From positions 62,001 to 126,000 of the forward strand of contig NZ_JAPFQP010000001.1 of NCBI RefSeq assembly GCF_026241225.1: a stretch of DNA of 64,000 nucleotides, given 5' to 3'. Origin of the DNA: Lentiprolixibacter aurantiacus (GTDB lineage: Bacteria > Bacteroidota > Bacteroidia > Flavobacteriales > Flavobacteriaceae). Under the pieces are notes generated by a model. That model saw nothing but the letters and a program-made list of their open reading frames with translations, had not been told where the DNA came from and did no database searches. Every line of letters starts with the position of its first letter. Within the stretch, counting starts at the first letter, position 1. This document shows, piece by piece, positions 1-11,056 of the stretch. A program made the position numbers and the translations under genes.

Positions 1-102
1 CGACGCATAAGCTTCCCATCTGTTACAGGTGAAAATCTTAACAGCGCACAGGAAGCTGTGGTTAATGAATTGAGGGCATCTGAATTCCTGCCCTCTTTCA
101 AT
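1..102. other. Left edge, no gene supported; one hairpin
   Basis: No complete gene fits here. All three + frames run in from the left edge and stop at bases 10, 32 and 180, so the 3' end of a gene upstream of the window could lie here, but I cannot choose a frame. A hairpin with 7-bp arms (GAGGGCA at 72-78, TGCCCTC at 89-95, 10-base loop) lies just past the end of the DUF2892 gene. It could serve as a weak terminator between convergent genes. The T-run after it is poor. Confidence 0.3.
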
Positions 103-330
103 TTACTTCCCGTTTTGAACCGGATCTGTCCCGGGCATTATTTTATTCAGGATAAAATACACCGGGCAAAACTTGGTTAGCGGGCTGATGATTTGCAGAA
201 AAGCTACTGCCCCGGCCATATAAAGCCACTGTATGTCTACCGTAAAGGCTAAAACAACACTAATTCCGTAAAGCAGGCCAACAATTAGGTCGTGTAATCT
301 GATCTTGGTGTGGTTTCGATTTTGTTCCAT
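103..330 (-). CDS. DUF2892 (YgaP-like) small inner-membrane protein
   Basis: A 75-residue protein with two hydrophobic segments (about residues 15-33 and 36-52) followed by the sequence SPLTKFCPVYFILNK. This matches the DUF2892 pattern of a two-helix membrane protein ending in a G/F-CP-x-Y motif, as in the tail of the E. coli rhodanese YgaP. The family's function is not settled; some members accompany sulfur-transfer enzymes, but there is no rhodanese next door. The frame stays open to a TTG at 357, but the ATG at 330 gives a normal family-length protein and I use it. It is divergent from the peptidase E gene. Confidence 0.7.
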   Translation of the reverse strand: MEQNRNHTKIRLHDLIVGLLYGISVVLAFTVDIQWLYMAGAVAFLQIISPLTKFCPVYFILNKIMPGTDPVQNGK

Positions 331-466
331 GGCTAGTTGTTTATAGTTGTACTCCAATATACTGATTTTGTACCAATTATATCCATTTTAATCCTGAGCC
401 TGTTCGCAATTATTCGGAATATGCAATATGGCGATTATCAATCAATTCCAGGCTGCTAACCTCAAG

Positions 467-485
467 GGATAAAATGCTATATTAG
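467..485 (+). promoter_or_regulatory. Recurrent upstream motif, copy A (GGATAAAATGCTATATTAG)
   Basis: A 19-base motif ending in TATATTAG, a near match to the Bacteroidota -7 box TAnnTTTG, 32 bases before the peptidase E start. Three related copies lie before other genes at 1967, 6504 and 11015. Its position suggests a promoter. The extra upstream half (GGATAA) is not part of the standard consensus. Confidence 0.45.
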
Positions 486-517
486 ATCGCATAATGCGCA
501 AAAAGCTATAATTAACC

Positions 518-1231
518 ATGAAACGCCAGATCATAGCCCTTGGAGGAGGAGGCTTTTCCGATGAACCGGAAAATCCGCTTTTGGATGATTATATCCTTAA
601 GCAATCTCCCAAAACCAATCCTAAGATTTGTTTCATTGGGACAGCCAGTGGTGATTCCGAAGCCTATATCCAGAATTTTTATAAGTTCTTCAAATCCAAA
701 GCCTGCACCCCCAGCAATCTGGCCTTATTCTACGGACATACGGATAAGATCGAAGAATTTATCCTGGATCAGGATATCCTGTTCGTGGGTGGTGGCAATA
801 CGCGAAACATGCTGGTCTTGTGGAAGGAATGGGGCCTGGACAAAATCATCAGAAAAGCATACAACAAAGGAACCATTCTCAGCGGCGTCAGTGCAGGTTC
901 CATATGCTGGTTTGAGCAGGGACTCACGGATTCCGTTCCCAACCAGCTCAATACCTTAAACTGTCTGGGGTTCCTGAAAGGCAGCAATTGCCCGCATTTT
1001 GACGGAGAGCCCAAACGACAACCCGTCTACAGGCAAGAGATAGCCAATGGCAGGATGAAAGCCGGGATAGCCTGCGACGATGGTGTAGCCCTGCATTTTG
1101 TAGATGAGCAGTTGGTGAGAGTCATTTCCTCACAGGAAAATAAGCGCGCTATCCGATTTGAAATGAAAGAATCATTAACGGAAAGCTTCCTGGAACCTGA
1201 ATTCCTCCACTCAACTGCACATAACCAATAA
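518..1231 (+). CDS. Peptidase E-like serine peptidase (family S51)
   Basis: This 237-residue cytoplasmic protein belongs to peptidase family S51, whose characterised members cleave Asp-Xaa dipeptides. Visible family signatures are an N-terminal ALGGGGFSDE, FVGGGNTRNML around residue 90, and GVSAGSICWFEQG around residue 125, where the serine of SAGS is the predicted nucleophile. A later CPHFDGE resembles the YgaJ-type branch rather than E. coli PepE (GWSAG). Length fits the family. The methyltransferase gene follows after 12 bases, so the two are probably co-transcribed. The only promoter-like sequence upstream is the motif at 467. The family is secure; the exact substrate is not. Confidence 0.85.
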   Translation: MKRQIIALGGGGFSDEPENPLLDDYILKQSPKTNPKICFIGTASGDSEAYIQNFYKFFKSKACTPSNLALFYGHTDKIEEFILDQDILFVGGGNTRNMLVLWKEWGLDKIIRKAYNKGTILSGVSAGSICWFEQGLTDSVPNQLNTLNCLGFLKGSNCPHFDGEPKRQPVYRQEIANGRMKAGIACDDGVALHFVDEQLVRVISSQENKRAIRFEMKESLTESFLEPEFLHSTAHNQ

Positions 1232-1243
1232 ATCTTTGAAAAA

Positions 1244-1921
1244 ATGAAGAACCTATTTATTGTGATTTCACTGGGCGGCCTGCTGGCCTGCCAGGGTCAG
1301 GAGCCTAAGCACAGGAAGGAACATGCCCCCGGAACGGCGAATGAGTATATGCATCAATCTTCGGTAAACGATCTTGCATCGCGTTTTGAATCACCGGAAC
1401 GGGATGCTTATCAAAAACCCGAGAAAGTGCTCAGTTATCTGGGGAATATCTCAGGTAAGAAGATCATGGATATCGGATCCGGATCCGGATATTTTTCAGT
1501 AAAAATGGCCAAAAAAGGAGCCCGGGTAATTGCCGCGGATGTCAACGATGAGTTTCAGGCTTTAATTAAGGAACGCATCGAGGGGGAGAAAATTGAAAAT
1601 CTCACCACCAGGAAGATCCCTTATGATTCCCCCGGACTGGAAGATAATGAAGTGGATATGGTGCTTATGGTAAACACTTATCACCATATCGAAAACCGCC
1701 CTGAATATTTCGCTAAAGTCAAAAATGGACTGAAAAGCCGGGGCGAACTGGTAATCATCGATTTCTTTGATGCAGAGATACCGGTAGGCCCCAGGCATCA
1801 TAAAATTCCCATAGACACCGTAATTAGCGAGTTAAAAAAGGCGGGGTATACCCATTTTCAGGTTGAAGTAAACCTGTTGCCTTATCAATATATCATCCGA
1901 TGTAAAATGGGATTACAGTAA
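1244..1921 (+). CDS. Class I SAM-dependent methyltransferase with a lipoprotein-like signal
   Basis: A 225-residue protein. Residues 1-16 form a short hydrophobic stretch ending in LLAC, a plausible signal-peptidase II lipobox with the acceptor cysteine at 16. The rest is a Rossmann methyltransferase: motif I IMDIGSGSGYFSVKMA (about residues 74-89), an acidic residue at the end of strand 2 (VIAADVN), and DMVLMVNTYHHIENR, typical of UbiE/Methyltransf_11-like enzymes. The oddity is location: SAM is cytoplasmic, so an exported enzyme would lack its cofactor. Either the N-terminus is not cleaved and anchors the domain, or a true start lies further in. No internal ATG precedes motif I closely enough to be convincing. 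Substrate unknown. Confidence 0.75.
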   Translation: MKNLFIVISLGGLLACQGQEPKHRKEHAPGTANEYMHQSSVNDLASRFESPERDAYQKPEKVLSYLGNISGKKIMDIGSGSGYFSVKMAKKGARVIAADVNDEFQALIKERIEGEKIENLTTRKIPYDSPGLEDNEVDMVLMVNTYHHIENRPEYFAKVKNGLKSRGELVIIDFFDAEIPVGPRHHKIPIDTVISELKKAGYTHFQVEVNLLPYQYIIRCKMGLQ

Positions 1922-1966
1922 TTCGTGCAAAATAAATCCTGTATTTCTATATCCGAAGTCCTCGGG

Positions 1967-1985
1967 GGATAATGTCTTATATTAG
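1967..1985 (+). promoter_or_regulatory. Recurrent upstream motif, copy B (GGATAATGTCTTATATTAG)
   Basis: It matches copy A at 15 of 19 positions, including the whole 3' half TTATATTAG. It lies 57 bases before the DUF6090 gene start, in the gap after the methyltransferase. Confidence 0.4.
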
Positions 1986-2042
1986 TTGGGGTATAATCAG
2001 TTGTGTTTTATCCCGATAACTATCTTGACCAATGACTAACCA

Positions 2043-2810
2043 ATGATAAAATTCTTTCGCAGAATCAGACAAAAACTACTTTCTGAAAATAAATTCAGTA
2101 AGTATTTGCTTTATGCGCTTGGTGAAATAGTACTTGTGGTTATTGGTATTTTAATTGCCTTAGCAGTTAACAATTGGAATCAGAGCAAAAAAGAAAGTCG
2201 TTTAGGAGACGACCTATTACTCAGAATTCATCGTGATCTAGTAAAAGACACTATTAACTTTAATAGTGATATTGTCCGCAATGATCTATTGAGAGAAGAT
2301 TTAAAGACACTCCTTATTGAATTGTATGATGGTGTTGATACAATGGGAGAAGTAGAAAAAATGAGTGCAACCTGGGATCAAATGTTGGATCAGGCATTTT
2401 CTCCTAATGATAATACTTACAAAAGCATGTTGAGTTCGGGGACTCTAGGGTTAATTAAAAATCAGGATTTAAAAGACGAAATACTTGATTTATATAGTGA
2501 GTATGATCAGACCAAGGTGTTGCTACAGGCTATAAGTGAGTGGATGATTGGTATGGCATCAAACATGGACTCAAAAACAGATTTCATCAAATTCGGAAGC
2601 TCAGTTTCGGACATATATACAACTGAGGAAATGTTCAATGAAGGTGATTATTCATTTCTTAATCAAAAGGAAAGTCCAGAGTTCAAATTGTTTGTGAGAA
2701 CTATGTCAGGAGTAGCCTTTTATCAGAAAGCAAACAATGGTTACCGGACCAAATTAATTAAAAAATGTAAGTCTGTTCTTACTTCTATTGATCAGGAGTT
2801 AAGCAAATAA
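2043..2810 (+). CDS. DUF6090 family membrane-anchored protein
   Basis: A 255-residue protein beginning MIKFFRRIRQKLLSENK, then a single hydrophobic helix (about residues 24-43, LYALGEIVLVVIGILIALAV) followed by NNWNQSKKE. This N-terminus is the hallmark of DUF6090, common in Flavobacteriia, often in multiple copies per genome. The remaining 200 residues are mostly helical, charged and without cysteines or catalytic motifs. It is probably a single-pass inner-membrane protein with a soluble domain. Two lines counted by hand gave 35-37% G+C, slightly below the neighbours. No function is known. It stands alone in the + direction with its own motif-B upstream. Confidence 0.75.
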   Translation: MIKFFRRIRQKLLSENKFSKYLLYALGEIVLVVIGILIALAVNNWNQSKKESRLGDDLLLRIHRDLVKDTINFNSDIVRNDLLREDLKTLLIELYDGVDTMGEVEKMSATWDQMLDQAFSPNDNTYKSMLSSGTLGLIKNQDLKDEILDLYSEYDQTKVLLQAISEWMIGMASNMDSKTDFIKFGSSVSDIYTTEEMFNEGDYSFLNQKESPEFKLFVRTMSGVAFYQKANNGYRTKLIKKCKSVLTSIDQELSK

Positions 2811-2867
2811 TAAAAGCGCGACAATAGGTAAAAGCATAGCCAATATTTAACATTTTAATCAACCAGC

Positions 2868-3392
2868 ATGAAAAAAATACTTTCAATTTTAACAATACTC
2901 GTTTTTACATTATTAAGCTGCCAAGACAATAAATCCAAGGAAATACCGGCAGAACAAAAAGCGCAGGCAGAAATCGCCGAAAACAACATCGCCCTGGTAA
3001 AAAAACTCCTGCAAGAGGGGGATAATAATAATGTGGATTTTTTAGATGAAATCTGTAGCCCTGAGTATGCATATTATTTCCCAAGCAATGGTGAAGCATT
3101 GAGTAAGGATCAACACAAGGAATTCTGGAAGGCGGTAAATACAGCCTTTCCGGACCTAAAACATAATATCCAGGATATTAATGCTGTCGATAATATGGTT
3201 ATTGTCCGCGCAACGGTTAGCGGAACACATAGTGGCGATTTCACCGGCCTGCCGCCTACCGGCAATACGGTTGAGATTGGTCAAATATTCATTTGCCGGT
3301 TTGAGAACTCCAAACTTGTGGAACTCAGGGAAGAGGCAGATTTGCTTGGCTTATACCAAAAACTTGGCATGGAGCTTAGGGTGAAGGAATAA
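2868..3392 (+). CDS. SnoaL-like / ester cyclase family lipoprotein
   Basis: A 174-residue protein with a lipoprotein signal (MKKILSILTILVFTLLSCQD, acceptor Cys 18) and a linker, then a SnoaL-like alpha+beta barrel. Family cues are the stretch from VKKLLQEGD through EICSPEYAYYFP, FWKAVNTAFPDLKHNIQDI and GTHSGDFTGLPPTGNTVEIGQIFICRF. The G-x-F-x-G-x-P-P-T-G loop is the most diagnostic part. Many members are unassigned NTF2-fold proteins, so the ligand cannot be predicted. Location is likely periplasmic face or outer membrane. The next gene (NAD(P)-binding protein) starts 34 bases on and may be in the same transcript. Confidence 0.75.
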   Translation: MKKILSILTILVFTLLSCQDNKSKEIPAEQKAQAEIAENNIALVKKLLQEGDNNNVDFLDEICSPEYAYYFPSNGEALSKDQHKEFWKAVNTAFPDLKHNIQDINAVDNMVIVRATVSGTHSGDFTGLPPTGNTVEIGQIFICRFENSKLVELREEADLLGLYQKLGMELRVKE

Positions 3393-3426
3393 GCATTGCA
3401 TTGATAGATGAAATACCCCCAGTAAT

Positions 3427-4128
3427 ATGAAAAAGGTTTGCGTTGTTGGTGCCTCTGGCAAACTCGGTAAATACATGGTACAACATGCGCTGGATCGCGG
3501 ATATGAGGTGGTTGGTGTTTGCCGTAAGCAAAGTGTGGAAAAACTAAAGGATTTTGAAGATCAGATTACCATAATCCCGGGTGCAACAAATGACCGCGAA
3601 GTTATTGAACGCGCTGTTTCCGGCTGCCAGGGTGTACTGGTTGTTTTGGTCCCCTGGGGGGTTCAGCAATACGCATCCGGAACAGCCCAGGCAGTCCTGG
3701 ATTTTGCGGAACCCGATGCCCGATTGATTTTTTCATGTGGATGGCACATAAGCCTCGATGGGAAAGATGTCTACAAGTGGAGATTCAAAGCCTTTTTAAA
3801 GATCTTCGGGTTTCTGGCCAGATTGTTTCGTTTCGCGGAATTGGAGGATCAGGATGAAGCCTGCAGGAGAATTTTTGCCAGCAACACCCAATGGACCGTA
3901 GTTCGAGGGAGCGACCTGGAGGAAGGAGAAAGCCAGGGATTACCCGTATGGAGTGAGCATGTTGGGGATCCCGTACTGCAGAGCAACCTCACACGGCGCA
4001 TAGACTTTGCCCTGTTTATGGTAGCGGCGCTTGAAAATAACAATCTCATCCATAAAGCACCTGCCATTGTGGGCTGCCAGGCGGCCTCTGCAAAATTACA
4101 TGCTAATAGTACCACACAAGGCGTATAA
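3427..4128 (+). CDS. NAD(P)-binding Rossmann protein (NmrA/atypical SDR-like)
   Basis: A 233-residue cytoplasmic protein starting KKVCVVGASGKLGKYMVQHALDRG, with the G-A-S-G-K-L-G dinucleotide-binding loop at residues 8-14. Later landmarks fit NAD(P)H-binding-10/NmrA folds: a repulsive NDREVIERAVSGCQGVLVVL segment, RLIFSCGWHIS and TQWTVVRGSDLEEG. There is no YxxxK catalytic pair in the usual place, so it may bind nucleotide as a sensor or act as a reductase or epimerase of unknown substrate. It lies 34 bases after the SnoaL-like gene and 75 before the acetamidase gene. Confidence 0.7.
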   Translation: MKKVCVVGASGKLGKYMVQHALDRGYEVVGVCRKQSVEKLKDFEDQITIIPGATNDREVIERAVSGCQGVLVVLVPWGVQQYASGTAQAVLDFAEPDARLIFSCGWHISLDGKDVYKWRFKAFLKIFGFLARLFRFAELEDQDEACRRIFASNTQWTVVRGSDLEEGESQGLPVWSEHVGDPVLQSNLTRRIDFALFMVAALENNNLIHKAPAIVGCQAASAKLHANSTTQGV

Positions 4129-4203
4129 ATATCCTGGAAATAGCAGCTGCGAGGAATTTATCTTAATATTGCTACATACTCATCCCATTAATCCTTTTGA
4201 ATC

Positions 4204-5208
4204 ATGAAAAAAATACTGCTTTACTCTCTTGTTATCACTCCCCTGTTCGCATGCAAAAATGATACAGTTTCCGAACCAACGGTTATGCCTGAAGAAGTCC
4301 TGCCCAAAGCAGAATATACCCTGACCACAGATAAGACCCACGACAAGTTCAGCAGTACTATCCCCCACCAGCTTCAGGTTCCTGATGGGAGCGTGGTAGA
4401 AGTATTTACACTGGAAGCTACAGGCGGACAACTAAACTTAAACTCCACCCAGGAAGACTTCGATAATGTGGATATGGATAAAATCCACACTTTAACCGGG
4501 CCCATTTACGTGGAAGGTGCTCAAGCAGGCGATGTCCTGGCCGTAGAGATCCTGGACCTGGAACCCGGAGACTGGGGATGGACCGGTATGGGACCGGATT
4601 TCGGATTTCTGGCAGGCGAATGGGAGACACATGGCTTCAAAACCTATGCCCTGGATAAGGAGAATAACCGGGTCAATTTCTCAGAAAACATTAGCATTCC
4701 CTTAAAACCCTTTCTGGGGGTTATTGGGGTTGCACCCCCAACTGAAGAGATGCTGGTAACCTTTCCCCCAAGGGCGAATGGGGGCAATATGGACGATCCC
4801 AACATGATCAAAGGTACAACCGTTTACCTGCCTGTATTCGTGGAAGGGGCTTTGCTGTCTGTGGGAGATTCCCACGCCGTTCAGGGCCTGGGGGAAGTCG
4901 TAGGTACAGCAGTGGAATGCGATATGCGTGCGCTTTTGAGGATTAGTGTTCTCAAGGACAAAAAAATAGAAGAACCCCAGTATGAAACGGACGAATATTA
5001 CGCTACAACAGGTTACGGGACCACCATAGACGAGGCTGCCAAAAAGGCCACGAAATACATGATATCCCATATTTCAGAAACCTACGGCATGTCTGAAGGC
5101 GATGCCTATATGCTATGTTCCCTGATAGGCGACCTGAAAATCGCAGAAGTGGTAGACATGCCCCATATGCTGGTTACCATGCATATTCCAAAGGACGTAT
5201 TCAAATAA
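4204..5208 (+). CDS. Acetamidase/formamidase family lipoprotein
   Basis: A 334-residue protein of the FmdA_AmdA family, which hydrolyses short amides (formamide, acetamide) to ammonia and acid. Cues are PIYVEGAQAGDVLAVEILDLEPGDWGWT (residues about 100-127), FPPRANGGNMD and VGDSHAVQGLGEVVGTAVEC near residue 220; the GD-x-HA-x-QG-x-GE block is the family signature. Unlike the cytoplasmic enzymes, it starts with a lipoprotein signal (MKKILLYSLVITPLFACKND, Cys 17), so it should be exported. A hairpin terminator follows directly, making this the last gene of its transcript. True substrate unknown. Confidence 0.85.
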   Translation: MKKILLYSLVITPLFACKNDTVSEPTVMPEEVLPKAEYTLTTDKTHDKFSSTIPHQLQVPDGSVVEVFTLEATGGQLNLNSTQEDFDNVDMDKIHTLTGPIYVEGAQAGDVLAVEILDLEPGDWGWTGMGPDFGFLAGEWETHGFKTYALDKENNRVNFSENISIPLKPFLGVIGVAPPTEEMLVTFPPRANGGNMDDPNMIKGTTVYLPVFVEGALLSVGDSHAVQGLGEVVGTAVECDMRALLRISVLKDKKIEEPQYETDEYYATTGYGTTIDEAAKKATKYMISHISETYGMSEGDAYMLCSLIGDLKIAEVVDMPHMLVTMHIPKDVFK

Positions 5209-5209
5209 A

Positions 5210-5243
5210 AAAGGTCATCCTGCTTCATAACAGGATGACCTTT
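5210..5243. terminator. Bidirectional hairpin terminator between convergent genes
   Basis: Arms of 13 bp (5210-5222 and 5231-5243, containing GGTCATCCTG / CAGGATGACC) enclose an 8-base loop. On the + strand the arm runs into a long T-rich tract up to about 5251; on the - strand it runs into T's as well. It separates the acetamidase gene (+) from the HHH gene (-). Confidence 0.85.
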
Positions 5244-5265
5244 TTCTTTTTACGGAAAATTCTGA

Positions 5266-5961
5266 TTAGTCCTTAAGGTACACAAATCGCTCCAGTCGGG
5301 CCAGTTCCTTATCATCCACATACTTGCCAATTTCTTTCCTGAACTGCTCCATACTGCTGTATGGTCGGTACTCCTCAAACTCATGCGCCATGCGGTCGCC
5401 AACACCTGGCAGGGCCTTAATATCCTCTTCGGATGCGGTATTTAGCTCAACGGGAACAAAAACATAATTCTCGTAGCGTGCTACTTCATCCTCATCCACA
5501 TATTTTCCAATTTCACGACGGAACTGCTGTATGCTGGTGTACGGCCGATATTCCTCAAACTCATGCGCCATGCGGTCGCCTACCCCCGGAATCATTTTAA
5601 AATCAGCTTCGGCAGTTGTGTTCAGGTTAAATGGAACGAATATTTGTTTGTATAGCTCTTCTTTATTGGCATCGCCCATAAGAACATCGAAGTCATTCAT
5701 GCTTAAAAAAGGCCTTTTTTCCAGGATCTGGGTGACCACGTCTGACGAAAGGCCCATTGCATTCAGTTCCTCTTCTGTGGCCAGGTTGGCATTCAGCACT
5801 CCAGCAGTTGCCTTTTCTGGCGCTGCAGCTTCTTCAGCCTGTGCTTCTGATTGTTCTGTAGCCGCTTCTCCAGCTTTTTCCCCCTCCTTGGCTTGTTTAC
5901 AAGCGATCATGGATATGCTTAACAGGGCACAGCCCAATATTAGTTTTGTAAAATTTCTCAT
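5266..5961 (-). CDS. Secreted helix-hairpin-helix (ComEA-like) protein with tandem 60-residue repeat
   Basis: A 231-residue lipoprotein: MRNFTKLILGCALLSISMIA then Cys (position 21), an Ala/Glu-rich linker, and three helix-hairpin-helix units. Units two and three each carry ALPGVGDRMAHEFEEYRPY or the near-identical MIPGVGDRMAHEFEEYRPY and differ little over 60 residues. At DNA level the repeat is exactly 180 bp (compare 5369-5400 with 5549-5580). GVG hairpins of this kind bind nucleic acid backbone without sequence preference in ComEA. The upstream gene's stop overlaps this start as ATGA, which fixes the start at 5961. The frame is open further upstream but would lose the signal. It may bind extracellular DNA; this is inference. 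Confidence 0.75.
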   Translation of the reverse strand: MRNFTKLILGCALLSISMIACKQAKEGEKAGEAATEQSEAQAEEAAAPEKATAGVLNANLATEEELNAMGLSSDVVTQILEKRPFLSMNDFDVLMGDANKEELYKQIFVPFNLNTTAEADFKMIPGVGDRMAHEFEEYRPYTSIQQFRREIGKYVDEDEVARYENYVFVPVELNTASEEDIKALPGVGDRMAHEFEEYRPYSSMEQFRKEIGKYVDDKELARLERFVYLKD

Positions 5962-6383
5962 TGTTTTTGTTTTAAAAGTAATAAATATGAATAACCGATT
6001 AATGCTAATACAATCATACTGCCCGGCGCAAGGGAAGGCAATGCACCGGATAAGCTTTCCAGAAACAAATCCCATGTTTTTGCTGTTGGTTTCATCTCCA
6101 CTTCAAACTCAAAGTTAGCCTGAAGGTGCAGGAAAGTTCCATAAACGCCGCTCAGGGCAGTCAACCCCAGGACCAGCTTATAAATCCGTATTGTGTAGGT
6201 TGTCCTGTGGAAATGCAATATGGCTAATGTCGTTATAGAAGCTCCAATACAAATAATTGGGATAAGCTGAAGTGTACCTTCATAATGATTCAGTAAGTAC
6301 AATTCCAAGGCAGTACCAACCATCATAAATAAGAGAGCCACAATAATGACCCGCTTTAAGCCAAACTCACTGGTTTTGTTCAC
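5958..6383 (-). CDS. Hypothetical four-helix membrane protein
   Basis: A 141-residue protein with four hydrophobic helices (about residues 11-30, 38-55, 66-84 and 115-135) and a short soluble stretch containing FEFEVEMKPTAKTW. I recognise no family with confidence. The start is a GTG at 6383; the first ATG would remove half of helix 1. Its stop overlaps the HHH gene start by 4 bases (ATGA), so the two are translationally coupled and should act in the same context. Confidence 0.6.
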   Translation of the reverse strand: MNKTSEFGLKRVIIVALLFMMVGTALELYLLNHYEGTLQLIPIICIGASITTLAILHFHRTTYTIRIYKLVLGLTALSGVYGTFLHLQANFEFEVEMKPTAKTWDLFLESLSGALPSLAPGSMIVLALIGYSYLLLLKQKQ

Positions 6384-6503
6384 TGGTTTTTGTATTGGCG
6401 CATAAAAATAAGCAGCCTAACCCGGTTATAAAAATTATTTAGATAAATTCTAAATAATTTGATCAAAAGCTAACTTGAGTTACACCACAATGAAAACTTC
6501 AGT

Positions 6504-6522
6504 CGATAAAATGTTATATTAG
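6504..6522 (+). promoter_or_regulatory. Recurrent upstream motif, copy C (CGATAAAATGTTATATTAG)
   Basis: It matches copy A at 17 of 19 positions. It lies 47 bases before the ATG of the SnoaL-like gene at 6570 and supports that start over an earlier in-frame codon at 6528, which would sit almost on the motif. Confidence 0.5.
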
Positions 6523-6569
6523 ACTGTGTGTACCAAGTAGGCCAAAATCTGAATCAAATTCGACTATTT

Positions 6570-7043
6570 ATGAAAGCTGCAATCTCAACTTCTGCCTTGA
6601 TGTTAATTATCATAACGATGGTGTACGGATGCAAATCTGAAAAATCCGACTTCGATAAAATGGTCGAATTCGGACAACAATATACAGATGCCTGGAACAG
6701 TAAACAGCCTGAAAAAATGGCCTCGTTTTATGCTTTAAATGGTGTTTTGACCATAAATCTTGGTAAACCGGCCATTGGAAGAAAACAATTGAAGGAGACT
6801 GCCCGGTCTTTTATGGAGGCCTTCCCGGACATGGTCTTAACCATGGACAGTTTAACCGCAGATAACGGCATATACAGATACTATTGGAACTTTAAAGGAA
6901 CCAACACCGGACCCGGTGGCAGCGGAAACAAAGTCGATTTCAGCGGGTTTGAAGAATGGACCATGAACCAGGAGGGACTTATTCAGAATTCAATCGGGAC
7001 GTTCGATGCTGAGGATTACCAAAAGCAACTTGAGGGAAATTAA
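6570..7043 (+). CDS. SnoaL-like (NTF2-fold) lipoprotein
   Basis: A 157-residue protein with lipoprotein signal MKAAISTSALMLIIITMVYG followed by Cys 21. The body has the NTF2/SnoaL pattern: a long first helix (MVEFGQQYTDAWNSKQPEKM), FYALNGVLTINLGKPAIGR, then AFPDMVLTMDSLTADNG and FSGFEEWTMNQEGLI. It is a second member of the same fold as the 2868 gene but is not a close duplicate. Ligand unknown. I chose the ATG at 6570 because it places the signal at the N-terminus. The beta-galactosidase gene begins 58 bases later. Confidence 0.7.
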   Translation: MKAAISTSALMLIIITMVYGCKSEKSDFDKMVEFGQQYTDAWNSKQPEKMASFYALNGVLTINLGKPAIGRKQLKETARSFMEAFPDMVLTMDSLTADNGIYRYYWNFKGTNTGPGGSGNKVDFSGFEEWTMNQEGLIQNSIGTFDAEDYQKQLEGN

Positions 7044-7083
7044 AAATCAGCCGTAATAATTACTAAAATCTATCAGGTAATAG

Positions 7084-10248
<3,165 letters not shown>

Positions 10249-10259
10249 TTCTAAAAGAA

Positions 10260-10961
10260 ATGAATAAAGTGAATAAATTAAAGTCCTTTATTGCCTTATC
10301 CATTATCGTATTTATCCCATTCGGACTGATGCTATGGATCAGGAATCATCAATCTACTGGTTTTGCCAGCATTGAATTAATAACCTATCCCCTGCTTTTT
10401 GGTGGATTGAGTATTACCATTCTGATTTTACTCAAAAAGTACTTTCTGAAGGAAAAACTAGCTGATTTAAATTCAGGACTGGGCAACTGGACCACTGATA
10501 TCGTCTGGGGAATTCTATTAACCCTTATCTATTTTGGCCTATTTTATATTGAGCGACTCACCTTGGCCAATATACTTGAATTCAATTCCAACGTGGAATT
10601 ACTGGGTTTGATGCTGGATATGCGGGAAAGTCCATTGCTCCTTTTAATTTGGTTTGGTCCGGTGCTTTGGATTGGTATTGCCCTATATGAAGAACTTATT
10701 AGGGTGTTTCTTTTAACCAGCCTTTGGAAATGGTCTGAACATATTATTTGGAATCTTTTAGTAATCCTCTTATCAGCAATAATAATTGGATTGGCCCATT
10801 GGAGTCAGGGTCCTTATGGAGTGGTTACCATTGGCATTAAAGGTTTAGTAAGCGGTTATTTCTTCTATAGTAAGAAACGTTTAATGCCTCTGGTATATGC
10901 CCATGTTCTCTATGACGGAATTCAGGTGGCATTGTTGCTGCTCACGTACCCGGATCCATAA
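10260..10961 (+). CDS. CPBP family intramembrane metalloprotease (Abi)
   Basis: A 233-residue polytopic membrane protein with six or seven hydrophobic helices. It carries the three CPBP (Rce1-like) motifs: EELIR (EExxR) after the fourth helix, GLAHWSQGPYG (motif 2 histidine), and HVLYDGIQ (motif 3, HxxxD). These residues coordinate zinc in the intramembrane protease family. Substrates in bacteria are mostly unknown. It follows the beta-galactosidase stop by 11 bases and may share its transcript. The local sequence is AT-rich (28% G+C in one line counted by hand), unlike the galactosidase, so the two may have different histories. Confidence 0.75.
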   Translation: MNKVNKLKSFIALSIIVFIPFGLMLWIRNHQSTGFASIELITYPLLFGGLSITILILLKKYFLKEKLADLNSGLGNWTTDIVWGILLTLIYFGLFYIERLTLANILEFNSNVELLGLMLDMRESPLLLLIWFGPVLWIGIALYEELIRVFLLTSLWKWSEHIIWNLLVILLSAIIIGLAHWSQGPYGVVTIGIKGLVSGYFFYSKKRLMPLVYAHVLYDGIQVALLLLTYPDP

Positions 10962-11014
10962 TTTGCTGCCTGTTTCAACATTATAGGCAATGGCTGATAT
11001 CGTCTCTTAATAAG

Positions 11015-11033
11015 GGATAAAAAACTATCTTGC
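11015..11033 (+). promoter_or_regulatory. Recurrent upstream motif, copy D (GGATAAAAAACTATCTTGC)
   Basis: The least conserved copy, matching copy A at 14 of 19 positions but keeping GGATAAAA and CTAT. It lies 24 bases before the lipoprotein gene at 11057. Confidence 0.35.
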
Positions 11034-11056
11034 ATCCCCGAAAAATCCCATATAGA

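Noticed and set aside
1-180. Open frame from the left edge to a TAG at 178-180 on the + strand
   Set aside because: It overlaps the DUF2892 gene antisense over 78 bases, and the translation resembles no family. The DUF2892 gene has clear family motifs.
5531-6118. 195-codon open frame on the + strand
   Set aside because: It is antisense to the HHH and four-helix genes, whose ATGA coupling and signal peptide are convincing. Its Ser/Ala-rich translation reflects the repeats.
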